Shown piece after piece: positions 42,042 through 51,057 of a stretch of 64,000 bases of DNA (the stretch's first letter is position 1; the number at the start of each line of letters is the position of its first letter). The notes below the pieces were generated by a model. The model was not told where the DNA came from and did no database searches. It saw only the letters and a program-made list of their open reading frames with translations. The DNA is from Pseudomonas sp. Bc-h (GTDB lineage: Bacteria > Pseudomonadota > Gammaproteobacteria > Pseudomonadales > Pseudomonadaceae). The DNA lies in NCBI RefSeq assembly GCF_002080045.1, contig NZ_MUIN01000010.1, positions 62,001-126,000 of the forward strand, in the 5' to 3' direction. A program made the position numbers and the translations under genes.

Positions 42042-43094
42042 TCAACTAGCCTTAGAAGCCTCGGGCGCCACCACGTCCCCGCCCAGCACCACTGCCTGAT
42101 CATCCAGATAAATGTCGCAATGACGCAGCGGAATATCCAGGTGACACGGGGTTTTGCGGGTGCCGCCGACCTCGGTGTTCGGGCCGGTAGAGAACAGGAA
42201 GTTGCCATAGAACGCGCGGGCGTCCATGCACATGCCGTCGTTCTTGTCGTGCAGGCCCATGGCCGTCCACTGTGCGCGCGGCTGCAGGCCCCAGCCGATG
42301 TGGGAAATGCCATATACCTCGGGATCGTTGAAATATTTCATGTAATCGCGCAGGTATTCAGCCTCGAAGCCACCCTTGATCCCGGTAATGAAGCCCTTGT
42401 CGATCTCCAGAATGATTTGCTCGCGGGAGTAGTTCTTGAACGGCAGGACGATGTCGCCAATGTCGATGACCAGCGTGCCTTCGGCCGTTTCTTCATTCGG
42501 CCAGGAGAACAGAAAGCCGCTGGGCCAGTGATCCCAACGCCCCGGCTCATCGGCGAAGCCGTACTCGGTGACCGACGGATACTGCCCCAGTTGCGCACGG
42601 AAATCGCTGCCCGCGCGGGACTTCACATGAATCGAGCGCGCCGACTTGAGCACCTGCTCCGCTGCGAGCACACGTTCCTTGTCGGCAATCGTGGGAAGCA
42701 TGCGCGCCAGCACTTCCGGGGGTTCGACAGCCAGCAGAATACGCGTGCCGGTCTTGAGGATCTGCTCCTGTTCCGGCGAGTGCAGCAGCATCATGGTGTC
42801 GACGATCAGGTCGGCTGCTTCCAGCGCCCGCTGCGCGGCGATGTTGCCGGTCAGCGCGGTGTCGCCGCAGTAAGCCGTCATGTCGTTGCCCATGGCCTTG
42901 GGGTGATTGAACGACGGCAATTCCACCGCATACACCTTGGCGCCGAGCCGCTGCGCTGCGTCCATCGCGGCACGCACGGTGCGCGGATCTGAGTAGTGGC
43001 TCTTGAGCACCGCGACGCTCTGGGTCGTATCCACTTTCGACAGTTTCAGAACGTGCTCGAACATCTGGGTCAATTCGCAATCGCTAACTGGCAT
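42042..43094 (-). CDS. nicX: 2,5-dihydroxypyridine 5,6-dioxygenase
   Basis: A 350-residue enzyme starting MPVSDCELTQMFEHVLKLSK, the length and sequence type of P. putida NicX. It is an Fe(II)-dependent extradiol-like dioxygenase, unrelated to cupin ring-cleavers, that opens 2,5-dihydroxypyridine to N-formylmaleamate. Likely metal ligands lie in the C-terminal part (GWGLQPRAQW, CHLDIPLRHCDIYLDD). ATG 43094 follows GAGGAGA; the frame is open 25 codons upstream. Divergent from nicC with a 357-bp regulatory gap. Confidence 0.9.
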   Translation of the reverse strand: MPVSDCELTQMFEHVLKLSKVDTTQSVAVLKSHYSDPRTVRAAMDAAQRLGAKVYAVELPSFNHPKAMGNDMTAYCGDTALTGNIAAQRALEAADLIVDTMMLLHSPEQEQILKTGTRILLAVEPPEVLARMLPTIADKERVLAAEQVLKSARSIHVKSRAGSDFRAQLGQYPSVTEYGFADEPGRWDHWPSGFLFSWPNEETAEGTLVIDIGDIVLPFKNYSREQIILEIDKGFITGIKGGFEAEYLRDYMKYFNDPEVYGISHIGWGLQPRAQWTAMGLHDKNDGMCMDARAFYGNFLFSTGPNTEVGGTRKTPCHLDIPLRHCDIYLDDQAVVLGGDVVAPEASKAS

Positions 43095-43186
43095 CTCTCG
43101 TCTCCTCGACATCCGGCTCAGGCGAAACACCCGGCACCGAATGCACCATTGAAAGGCATCCCGCATCACACTAGTGCATTTTTTGA

Positions 43187-43200
43187 AGTGTACACACTAA
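43187..43200. promoter_or_regulatory. Candidate NicR operator, nicX side
   Basis: AGTGTACACACTAA contains the inverted repeat AGTGT-AC-ACACT about 93 bp upstream of the nicX start. A related sequence lies on the nicC side. Confidence 0.5.
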
Positions 43201-43361
43201 TTAAAAGCGATAAGACATCAAACGAACGCAGTCTGCAATACCCGCGCCATTTCGTTACCAATGCACACATAGCCTGAATTTACTGGGTTACAAAGGGTGA
43301 CATGCCTGTTTGCGACGTGGTGGACTATTTTTTGAAAGAGCTATTCACATTTTGAAAATTG

Positions 43362-43373
43362 AGCGTATACACT
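43362..43373. promoter_or_regulatory. Candidate NicR operator, nicC side
   Basis: AGCGTATACACT matches AGTGTACACACT at nine of twelve positions and lies about 80 bp upstream of the nicC start. Confidence 0.45.
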
Positions 43374-43451
43374 TTAAAAACGCAACGTGGCGATGAGCAT
43401 GATTCGCCGCACACTCACCAAAGATTCGCGAAACACGAAGGAAAGCGCGCC

Positions 43452-44600
43452 ATGCCTAGCACTCAAAAAATTGCCATCGTCGGAGCCGGTCTGGGTGGCG
43501 CTGCAGCCGCCACGCTGCTGCAGAAGGCGGGATTTCACGTCGACATCTACGAACAGGCCCCGGAATTCTCGCGTATTGGTGCGGGGATCCACATGGGTCC
43601 GAACATCATGAAAATCTTCCGTCGCATGGGCATCGAGCAGCAACTGAGCGACATGGGCTCGCACCCTGACTTCTGGTTCAGCCGCGATGGCGCGACCGGC
43701 GACTACATGTCCCGCATCGCGTTGGGCGAATTCTCACGCAAGGAATACGGCGCGGCCTACATCACCGTGCACCGTGGCGACCTGCATGCGCTGCAGATGT
43801 CGACCCTCGCCGCGGGCAGCGTGCATTTCAGCAAATGCCTGACCACCCTTGAAGAACGCGACAACGGCGTGCGCCTGAACTTTGCCGACGGCACTCACGC
43901 CGACGCGGACATCGTGATCGGCGCCGATGGCATCAACTCGAAAATCCGCGAGGAATTGCTGGGCTTTGAAAAACCGCTGTACAGCGGCTGGGTCGCGCAC
44001 CGTGCGCTGATCCGCAGCGAAGTACTGACCAAATACAACCTGGATTTCGAGAACTGCGTCAAATGGTGGAGTGAAGACCGTCACATGATGGTTTATCACA
44101 CCACCGGCAAGCGCGATGAGTACTACTACGTCACGGGCGTGCCTCACCCGGCCTGGGATTTCCAGAGCAACTGGGTCGACAGCAGCCAAGAGGAGATGTA
44201 CGAAGCCTTCGCCGGTTATCACCCGACCGTGCAGGCGTTGATCGAGTCCACCGAAAGTGTGACCAAATGGCCGTTGCTCAACCGCAACCCGCTGCCGCTG
44301 TGGAGCCGTGGTCGTCTGGTGCTGCTGGGCGACGCTTGCCACCCGATGAAGCCGCACATGGCGCAAGGCGCCGGGATGGCCATCGAAGACGCCGCGATGC
44401 TGACCCGCTGCCTGCAGGAAACCGGCCTGACTGACTACCGCACCGCCTTCGAGCTGTATGAAGCCAACCGCAAGGAACGCGCCTCGCGCGTGCAGGCGGT
44501 TTCGAACGCCAACACCTGGCTGCGCACGCAGGAAGACCCGGCCTGGGTGTATGGCTATGACCTGTACGGTCAGGACCTGAAATCGGGGGTACCAGCGTGA
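43452..44600 (+). CDS. nicC: 6-hydroxynicotinate 3-monooxygenase
   Basis: A 382-residue FAD-dependent aromatic hydroxylase: dinucleotide motif IVGAGLGGAAAATLL at the N terminus, DG motif DIVIGADGINSKIRE and GD motif RLVLLGDACHPMKPHMAQGA. Length and sequence type equal P. putida NicC, which decarboxylates and hydroxylates 6-hydroxynicotinate to 2,5-dihydroxypyridine using NADH. ATG 43452 follows AAGGAAAG. First gene of the rightward nicCDFT run; its stop overlaps the nicD start. Confidence 0.93.
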   Translation: MPSTQKIAIVGAGLGGAAAATLLQKAGFHVDIYEQAPEFSRIGAGIHMGPNIMKIFRRMGIEQQLSDMGSHPDFWFSRDGATGDYMSRIALGEFSRKEYGAAYITVHRGDLHALQMSTLAAGSVHFSKCLTTLEERDNGVRLNFADGTHADADIVIGADGINSKIREELLGFEKPLYSGWVAHRALIRSEVLTKYNLDFENCVKWWSEDRHMMVYHTTGKRDEYYYVTGVPHPAWDFQSNWVDSSQEEMYEAFAGYHPTVQALIESTESVTKWPLLNRNPLPLWSRGRLVLLGDACHPMKPHMAQGAGMAIEDAAMLTRCLQETGLTDYRTAFELYEANRKERASRVQAVSNANTWLRTQEDPAWVYGYDLYGQDLKSGVPA

Positions 44601-45430
44601 GCACCTTCATTCACGGTGGTAATGTCCACGCCAACGGTATTCGTCAGCACTACCTGCGCTACGGCGGCACCCAACATGCCAACAAACCCGCGCTGATTCT
44701 GATCCCGGGCATTACCAGCCCGGCGATCACCTGGGGCTTCGTGGCCGAGCGCCTGGGTGAGCATTTCGACACCTACGTACTCGATGCGCGCGGTCGTGGT
44801 TTGTCCTCCACCGGGCCGGATCTGGACTACAGCGTCGACACCTGCGCCGACGACATCAGCGCATTCGCCCACGCCATGAGCTTGCACAGCTATCACCTGG
44901 TGGGCCACTCAATGGGGGCGCGTTTTGCCGCGCGGACTGCAGTGCGCAACCCGAAGGGCCTTAAAAGTCTGGTGCTGATCGATCCGCCGGTGTCCGGCCC
45001 GGGCCGTCGCGAGTACCCGTCGAAACTGCCGTGGTACGTGGACTCGATCCGCCAGTCGCAGAACGGCATGAGCGCTGAAGACATGCGCGCGTTCTGCCCG
45101 ACCTGGACCGAGGAACAGCTGCAATTGCGCGCCGAATGGCTGCACACCTGTTACGAGCCGGCCATCGTGCGGGCGTTCAACGATTTCCACGAGGTGGATT
45201 TTCATCAGGATCTGCCGCAGTTGCCGGTCCCTGCCCTGCTTATCGTCGCAACCCGTGGTGGTGTGATTCAGGCGCAGGACGAGGCTGAAATCCGACAGTT
45301 GCAGCCGACGATTGTCATCGCTCGCGTGGAAGATGCCGGGCACATGATTCCGTGGGACAACCTGGCGGGCTTCTTTGCCGCGTTTGGCGATTTCCTCGGC
45401 AGCCCGTTGGTGGGAGAACACCATGAGTGA
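44597..45430 (+). CDS. nicD: N-formylmaleamate deformylase
   Basis: A 277-residue alpha/beta hydrolase with nucleophile elbow GHSMG (in HLVGHSMGARFAAR), acid region and catalytic His in EDAGHMIPWDN. It matches NicD, which hydrolyses N-formylmaleamate to maleamate and formate. The start is GTG 44597, overlapping the nicC stop by four bases. Its own stop overlaps nicF by eight bases, leaving no room for the nicE gene that I recall between them in KT2440. Confidence 0.92.
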   Translation: MSTFIHGGNVHANGIRQHYLRYGGTQHANKPALILIPGITSPAITWGFVAERLGEHFDTYVLDARGRGLSSTGPDLDYSVDTCADDISAFAHAMSLHSYHLVGHSMGARFAARTAVRNPKGLKSLVLIDPPVSGPGRREYPSKLPWYVDSIRQSQNGMSAEDMRAFCPTWTEEQLQLRAEWLHTCYEPAIVRAFNDFHEVDFHQDLPQLPVPALLIVATRGGVIQAQDEAEIRQLQPTIVIARVEDAGHMIPWDNLAGFFAAFGDFLGSPLVGEHHE

Positions 45431-46058
45431 ACAGAACCAAAGCGCCGACGCCAACTATCAAGGCGTCTGGGGCAACCGCATCGGCTTCGGGAAAAAACCG
45501 GCGTTGCTGATGATCGATTTCATGCAGGGCTACACCCAACCGGGCGCGCCGCTGTTCGCGCCGGGCGTGGTCAGTGCCGTGGCCGAGAGCGTCGAGCTGC
45601 TCGATTGCGCCCGCCAACAGGGCATCCCGGTGGTGCACACCAACATCCGCTATCACCCGTCACATTTTGCCGACGGCGGGATGTGGGTGAAAAAGGCGCC
45701 TGTTATGAAGGACATGGTCGAGGGCAATCCGCTGGCGGCGTTCTGCGAAGAGGCGCTGCCCCTGCCGGAAGAAGTGGTCATCAGCAAGCAATACGCCAGT
45801 TCGTTCTTCGGCACCTCGCTGGCATCGATGCTGCACGCGCAAGGCATCGACACCGTGGTACTGGCCGGTTGCTCGACCAGTGGCTGTATCCGGGCGACGG
45901 CGGTGGATGCTGTGCAGCATGGTTTCCGGACCATCGTCGTGCGTGAGTGCGTCGGCGACCGCCACCCTGATCCGCATGAGGCCAACCTGTTCGACATCGA
46001 CAGCAAGTACGGCGATGTGGTGAGCAAACAGGAGGCGATGGCGAAATTCAGAGCGTAG
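45423..46058 (+). CDS. nicF: Maleamate amidohydrolase
   Basis: A 211-residue cysteine hydrolase of the isochorismatase fold with the full triad: Asp in LLMIDFMQGY, Lys in VVISKQYASSF and Cys in STSGCIRATAV. It matches NicF, which hydrolyses maleamate to maleate and ammonia. The start overlaps nicD by eight bases, so translation is probably coupled. A REPIN follows before nicT. Confidence 0.92.
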   Translation: MSEQNQSADANYQGVWGNRIGFGKKPALLMIDFMQGYTQPGAPLFAPGVVSAVAESVELLDCARQQGIPVVHTNIRYHPSHFADGGMWVKKAPVMKDMVEGNPLAAFCEEALPLPEEVVISKQYASSFFGTSLASMLHAQGIDTVVLAGCSTSGCIRATAVDAVQHGFRTIVVRECVGDRHPDPHEANLFDIDSKYGDVVSKQEAMAKFRA

Positions 46059-46094
46059 CCATGAAGGAATGCCCGCGGTGTCTGCCACACAGTC

Positions 46095-46184
46095 TTCGCG
46101 AGCAAGCTCCCTCCCACAGGTTCATGGCGATTCTCTACATTTGTGCCTGGCATCGGAACCTGTGGGAGGGAGCTTGCTCGCGAA
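46095..46184. repeat. REPIN between nicF and nicT
   Basis: Arms TTCGCGAGCAAGCTCCCTCC and GGAGGGAGCTTGCTCGCGAA, extended by CACAGGTT/AACCTGTG, face each other over about 35 bp. It separates nicT from the tightly packed nicCDF genes. Confidence 0.85.
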
Positions 46185-46499
46185 AACGGTCACTCAGACA
46201 CCCGAGATACAACTGACTGAACACACCCGGCAGAAACGGAATTTCCGCCGTCAGAACCAGGCCACAGAGCACTGGTCGCGCAGGCTTCTCGCGCACTCAC
46301 TGGACACAGCTTCGCCATGGATCGGCGGGCCAGTGCCCAGTCTTCTGACACTGCCTTTGGAAGTCGCCATCCGGTGCTTGCCAGAGTACTTGATGTGCGG
46401 CAAACAAAAACCACAACAGGCCGTAGGAGAACGCAGCAAACGCAGGCAAGATCAGCCGCGAGCTGTGCTCATCGGTCAAAGAACCGCCAGGAGACACCC

Positions 46500-47813
46500 A
46501 TGCCCTCTGCGAATGTAGAAACCGCCGCGACAGCTGTCGCGGACCCGATCAAAGCGCTGTACCACAAGATCACCTGGAAGCTCATTCCGTTCCTGTGTTT
46601 CTGCTACCTGGCCGCGTATCTGGACCGCATCAACATCGGCTTCGCCAAGCTGCAGATGCTCGATCAGTTGCACTTCAGCGAAACCGCTTTCGGCCTCGGC
46701 GCCGGGCTGTTTTTCGTTGGCTATATCCTGTTCGAAGTACCGAGCAACCTGGTGCTGGAGAAAGTCGGGGCGAAGATCTGGATCGCCCGGATCATGATCA
46801 CCTGGGGCCTGCTCTCGGTCTGCACGTTGTTCGTCAGCACGCCGATGCAGTTCTACATCCTGCGGTTCTTCCTGGGCGCCGCCGAAGCGGGCTTTCTGCC
46901 GGGCGTGCTGTTCTACCTGACCACCTGGTTCCCGACCTACCGTCGCGGCCGCATCATCGCGCTGTTCATGATCGGCCTGCCGCTGTCGAGCGTTATCGGC
47001 GGTCCACTGTCCGGCTGGATCATGGGGCACTTCGATCAAGCTGCCGGGCTGCGCGGCTGGCAGTGGCTGTTCCTCATCGAGGGTATTCCGAGCGTGCTGC
47101 TGGGTGTACTGACGTTCTGGGCCCTGCCCAATGCGCCGAAAGACGCCAAATGGCTGAACGCCAGCGAGCAGACCCTGCTCGAAGGCGAGCTGCGTCTGGA
47201 CGATGCCGAGGGCAAGGACAGCAAACACAGCTTCCGCGACGGGTTCTTCAACCTGAAAGTGTGGATGCTTGGCGGTATCGATTTTTCGATCCTGCTCAGC
47301 GCCTACGCCATGGGATTCTGGATGCCGACCTTCATCAAGAACGCCGGAGTCACCGACACCTTTCACATCGGCATCCTCACTGCCCTGCCCAGCGTCGCCG
47401 CGCTGATCGGCATGCTGATGATCGGCGCCAGCTCCGACCGTCGCCGCGAACGCCGCTGGCACATCATCGTGCCGTTCTGGATCGGCGCCGTGGCCATGGC
47501 CGCGAGCCCGTTCTTCACCCATAACGTGGTGGCCACCGTTGTGCTGTTCGCCATCGCATCGGCGGCGATCATCGGTGCGGTGCCGGTGTTCTTCAGCCTG
47601 CCGGCGACCTTCCTCAAGGGTCGCGCCGCCGCCACCGGTTTTGCCCTGGCCTGTTCATTGGCGAACATCGCCGGCCTGGTCAGCAACTCGATGATGGGCA
47701 TCGCGATCGACGTTACCGGCAGCAGTGCGGGCGCATTGTGGTTCTTTGCCGGGTGTCTGTTGCTCAGCAGCCTGCTGGTCGTGGCGTTGCCGGCGAAGCT
47801 GGTTAACCGCTAA
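46500..47813 (+). CDS. nicT: MFS transporter, probable nicotinate importer NicT
   Basis: A 437-residue inner-membrane protein with about 12 helices of the anion:cation symporter family (FLCFCYLAAYLDRINIGFAK is its signature start). NicT occupies this position in KT2440 and is the presumed transporter for nicotinate or pathway intermediates. ATG 46500 follows CAGGAG. About 440 bp with a REPIN separate it from nicF, so it may have its own promoter. Confidence 0.85.
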   Translation: MPSANVETAATAVADPIKALYHKITWKLIPFLCFCYLAAYLDRINIGFAKLQMLDQLHFSETAFGLGAGLFFVGYILFEVPSNLVLEKVGAKIWIARIMITWGLLSVCTLFVSTPMQFYILRFFLGAAEAGFLPGVLFYLTTWFPTYRRGRIIALFMIGLPLSSVIGGPLSGWIMGHFDQAAGLRGWQWLFLIEGIPSVLLGVLTFWALPNAPKDAKWLNASEQTLLEGELRLDDAEGKDSKHSFRDGFFNLKVWMLGGIDFSILLSAYAMGFWMPTFIKNAGVTDTFHIGILTALPSVAALIGMLMIGASSDRRRERRWHIIVPFWIGAVAMAASPFFTHNVVATVVLFAIASAAIIGAVPVFFSLPATFLKGRAAATGFALACSLANIAGLVSNSMMGIAIDVTGSSAGALWFFAGCLLLSSLLVVALPAKLVNR

Positions 47814-47914
47814 GCCTCGCAAATGCGGAACTCCTGGCAGCTTCACGGCTTGCCGGCGCAATGTCTCTTGGGTGACGATCTTGATGACGCCTGCGCCAGT
47901 GAAACGCTGACCTG

Positions 47915-47942
47915 TAGCAGCACGGCCTGACGAAGTTCTGCT
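47915..47942. repeat. REP-type palindrome
   Basis: CTGTAGCAG and the opposing CTGCTACA form an imperfect hairpin between convergent nicT and the aldo/keto reductase gene. Confidence 0.5.
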
Positions 47943-47963
47943 ACAAGGGCTGCGGTGCGCTCT

Positions 47964-48938
47964 CTATCCCACCAACGCAATCAATTGCTGGCGCTGCGCA
48001 TCGGTCAACAAAGCCCCCATCGCCGCGCCGGCATTCTCCTTCATGTACTTCGGATTGCCCGTCCCCGGAATGGCGCAGGTCACGGCGGAGTGCGAAATCA
48101 GGAATTTCAGCGCCAGTTGCGCCCAGCTTTTCGCCTGCACTTCGCCCGCCCAGCCAGGCAACGGTTTGTCCTTCAAGCGCCCGAGCAACCCTCCACCGCC
48201 GAACGGTCGATTGCAGATCACCGCCACACCTCGTTCGCGACACAACGGCAACAGCCGCGCCTCGACAGCCCGGTCGTCCAGTGCGTAATTGATCTGCAGG
48301 AAATCGAATGGCTCGGCTTTCAGCACAGCCTCCACTTCGTCGTAGGCCGACGACGTGTAATGGGTGATGCCGATGTAACGAATGCGACCCTGTTCTTTCC
48401 ACTGGCGCAGGGTCGGCAGGTGGGTTTTCCAGTCCAGAAGGTTGTGAATCTGCATCAGGTCGATGCGGTCGGTCTTGAGCAGGCGAAACGAGTCCTCCAT
48501 CTGCGCGATGCCGGCTTCTCGCCCGCGGGTCCAGACCTTGGTGGCCAGGAACCCCGGAGACCGCGGCTCATGAATCGACAGCAGTTCGCCCGTGGTTTGT
48601 TCAGCGCGGCCGTACATGGGCGAGCTGTCGATCACCGTACCGCCTGCGCGAAACAGCTCGGTCAGGACTTGGGGCAGGAGTTTGTAGGCATCGCTGCCGG
48701 GCTCGACATCGAAACCGCGATAAGTGCCGACGCCGATCATCGGCAGGGCTTCGCCGCTGGCGGGAATGTTTCGTGTGAGCATTTTCTCGACTCCTTGCTT
48801 GTCGGATGACGCATCGGCATTCTCGGTGGAGGCAGGTGACTTCACCCCGGCCGCGGCGGACTCGAACACCAGCGCGGCGCTGACACCTGCGGCCAAGGTG
48901 AGTAGACGTCTACGGCTGAACAGACCGGAGTCGGTCAT
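47964..48938 (-). CDS. Tat-exported aldo/keto reductase
   Basis: A 324-residue protein with an N-terminal twin-arginine signal (FSRRRLLTLAAG, then a hydrophobic stretch to AAAG), followed by an aldo/keto reductase barrel. The catalytic Asp and Tyr are in TVIDSSPMYGRAE, a Lys in FLATKVW and a His in LMQIHNL. Periplasmic AKRs are uncommon; folding with the cofactor in the cytoplasm would explain Tat export. ATG 48938 follows AGGAGG. Substrate unknown; no link to nicotinate catabolism is evident. Confidence 0.85.
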   Translation of the reverse strand: MTDSGLFSRRRLLTLAAGVSAALVFESAAAGVKSPASTENADASSDKQGVEKMLTRNIPASGEALPMIGVGTYRGFDVEPGSDAYKLLPQVLTELFRAGGTVIDSSPMYGRAEQTTGELLSIHEPRSPGFLATKVWTRGREAGIAQMEDSFRLLKTDRIDLMQIHNLLDWKTHLPTLRQWKEQGRIRYIGITHYTSSAYDEVEAVLKAEPFDFLQINYALDDRAVEARLLPLCRERGVAVICNRPFGGGGLLGRLKDKPLPGWAGEVQAKSWAQLALKFLISHSAVTCAIPGTGNPKYMKENAGAAMGALLTDAQRQQLIALVG

Positions 48939-49086
48939 GGCATCCTCCTATAGCCGGGCACTGGTTGATCGACCCTCAAACCGTCGGGTCGGTTCAACGG
49001 CCATTTCGTCCGCCTGCGCAAGATCACGGGAACGCTCTTTGCCCGCCGTGCGTCACAACTTAAGCACTGACCATGGAGGCAACGAA

Positions 49087-49422
49087 ATGAAGACGGTGAT
49101 CACCCTGCAAGAACTGGCCGAAGCGGACCTGCGGCCCTACAACGAAGTCTGGCTGACTTCCGCCGAGGCGCTCGCTGAAAGTGGCCACAACGAGGACGAG
49201 CTGTGTCTGTGGCGCTCCGACGACACGTTTACCCACGACATGCTCAGCGAAGGCACACACGACCAGAACGTAAGGGGTATCTGGCTGGTGGTTGACGACA
49301 TTGACGATCCGCAGCAGGTGCTCGATGTTGAAGAAGAAGTACGTCAGCGCTTACACGCATTGGGGCTCGAGGGCGAGTTCTACCCGGCGGAATCGGGCGA
49401 CAGCCATGCGTCAATTGGATGA
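49087..49422 (+). CDS. Conserved hypothetical protein
   Basis: A 111-residue, strongly acidic soluble protein starting MKTVITLQELAEADLRPYNE. No signal or membrane segment is seen and no named domain is recognised. The frame is open far upstream, but ATG 49087 has TGGAGG at 7-nt spacing. It is divergent from the aldo/keto reductase gene. Confidence 0.7.
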   Translation: MKTVITLQELAEADLRPYNEVWLTSAEALAESGHNEDELCLWRSDDTFTHDMLSEGTHDQNVRGIWLVVDDIDDPQQVLDVEEEVRQRLHALGLEGEFYPAESGDSHASIG

Positions 49423-49516
49423 ATATCCGTCAATGCCAGGCGTCTGCCCAGACCCTGGCCTCTGTGCGGTCTCCCTCGGAAGCGAAGGCATTTATTCACT
49501 GACCTGATAATGTCTT

Positions 49517-49542
49517 GGAAGCGCCCTCCGTAGGCGCTTTCC
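49517..49542 (+). terminator. Weak hairpin terminator
   Basis: AAGCGCC/GGCGCTT stem with a 7-nt loop and a short T tract, about 95 bp after the acidic hypothetical gene. Confidence 0.4.
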
Positions 49543-49646
49543 GAAAAGCTCGTAGTCATGCCGTTTTTGGCCGTTTGTTTAATGACACTTGCTAAGTCGC
49601 GTCTTTATTGTCGCCTCCTCATTCCAGTAAAACAGGAGGCTGAACC

Positions 49647-50618
49647 ATGTCGAGCCCTCACGTATTCGTCAATGACCGGCCCCAAAACTACAACTACCTG
49701 CGTGACCACCTGCTCGCCCTGCCCGTCGCCCTACGTCCCAAGTTCGACCAACTCAACCCCTACCTGCGCAACAACGTAGTCATGCCTGGCGAAGTGGTTA
49801 TCGTAAGCGATGGACCTGCGCACATGTGTACCCCTGAGAAAACACAGTTGATGCAACTGGCACAGGACGTGCGCATGTCCATGATCGGCACCACGAACAG
49901 TGAAGCTGAAGTCATGGTGCAAAATTTTGATGTACTCCAAAGCATCTTGTCGTACGGCTCGATCGGGATTGGTGCCAGCACGGGGGCGTGGAGCAAGCAT
50001 TTAGCCGGAATTGAAAATCTGCTCAAAGAAATCGAGACGTTGCATCAGCGTTGGCGTTACGGCGCGATGACTAATGATCAGTTTTTCCCACAACGCCGAA
50101 CTTTGTTTGCCCGGATGGAAACCCAGCTCAAAGGCGTTGGCCGAGTTGGAACCGACCTGAACAACCGGGGCAAGATGAAGCGAATTCTTGGTATTTCGAG
50201 CAAGAGCTATCTTCATACAGGGGAGATTGCGGGGTATGCCAGGCACGTCAGAGTCGTATCCAAACTGGCGAGTTCAATGAGTAAAGGCACCTATGTAGGG
50301 ATCGCGCTGGATGTCGGTGCGGGGGCATTGGAGATTCAGGAGGCTTGCTCTGTCGGACGAGAGAGTGAATGCACCAGGGCCAAATATGTCGAGGGCGGCA
50401 AGACGGCCGCAAGTATAGGCTTAGCGACCGTTGGAGGGACTGCGGGAGCCTATCTCGCAGGGGCTGTTTGTATTGCTTTCGGGATTCCCACTGGCGGGGC
50501 GGGCACCTTGGCATGCGCTGTAATCGGGGGTTCTCTAGGTTCATATGCTGGCGGTATGGCAGGCTCTCACTTCGGTGAACAGGCAGGCGAAAAACTCTTC
50601 GAGCATATTGAACGATGA
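49647..50618 (+). CDS. Putative glycine-zipper membrane toxin (effector-like)
   Basis: A 323-residue protein with no signal peptide. The N terminus (about 20-55, ending NNVVMPGEVVIVSDG) resembles a LysM-type repeat. A helical middle (about 90-235) follows. The last 75 residues carry two long Gly/Ala-rich hydrophobic stretches (TAASIGLATVGGTAGAYLAG and GGAGTLACAVIGGSLGSYAG), a glycine-zipper pattern known from pore-forming antibacterial effectors. The next gene overlaps it by four bases and encodes a small polytopic protein, the arrangement of toxin and immunity. No VgrG, Hcp or PAAR gene is nearby. The base composition is AT-richer than its neighbours. Function is inferred, not shown. Confidence 0.6.
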   Translation: MSSPHVFVNDRPQNYNYLRDHLLALPVALRPKFDQLNPYLRNNVVMPGEVVIVSDGPAHMCTPEKTQLMQLAQDVRMSMIGTTNSEAEVMVQNFDVLQSILSYGSIGIGASTGAWSKHLAGIENLLKEIETLHQRWRYGAMTNDQFFPQRRTLFARMETQLKGVGRVGTDLNNRGKMKRILGISSKSYLHTGEIAGYARHVRVVSKLASSMSKGTYVGIALDVGAGALEIQEACSVGRESECTRAKYVEGGKTAASIGLATVGGTAGAYLAGAVCIAFGIPTGGAGTLACAVIGGSLGSYAGGMAGSHFGEQAGEKLFEHIER

Positions 50619-50992
50619 ATAACGACACCTCCGGATGGATTGCCATGGTTATGTGCGGCTTAACGTTGTTGAACCTGATTCTCCTGCTGTTTTCGGCATA
50701 CCGAAAACTCCCCGCCGCCGAACAGTACCTCACAGGTTGCCGAATCATTTCGGACACTAAACGCCTATGGAAAGGCAACGGTCCGATCGCAATGCTGAAC
50801 AGGCTGGGCGCCGTGGCGCTGGTTTTCACATTGAGCGTTTTACTTGAAAAAAGAGGCTTAATAGACCGGAATGAAACTGATCAGGTACCGCTAAGCCTGC
50901 GTATCTGGACAGCGGGCCCGATAGTGGGTAGTTGCATGCTACTGCTGGGGGCTGTGAGTCTCTGGTTGATGGCTAAGATTGGAAACGCTTGA
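50615..50992 (+). CDS. Putative membrane immunity protein
   Basis: A 125-residue inner-membrane protein with three hydrophobic helices (about 7-28, 59-77 and 96-119). It overlaps the upstream toxin-like gene by ATGA, so the two are translationally coupled. Small polytopic proteins in this position typically protect the producer from pore-forming effectors at the inner membrane. No family name is recognised. The lower GC content is shared with the upstream gene, suggesting joint acquisition. Confidence 0.6.
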   Translation: MNNDTSGWIAMVMCGLTLLNLILLLFSAYRKLPAAEQYLTGCRIISDTKRLWKGNGPIAMLNRLGAVALVFTLSVLLEKRGLIDRNETDQVPLSLRIWTAGPIVGSCMLLLGAVSLWLMAKIGNA

Positions 50993-51057
50993 CCATCAAT
51001 GGAAGAAGCTTGGGACATTTGGAATAGCCATCGGCATCCTTTTGAACTAACCCGTTT

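Noticed and set aside
46190..46499. Small frames between nicF and nicT
   Set aside because: None has a ribosome-binding site or conserved-looking sequence; the region is a REPIN plus leader.
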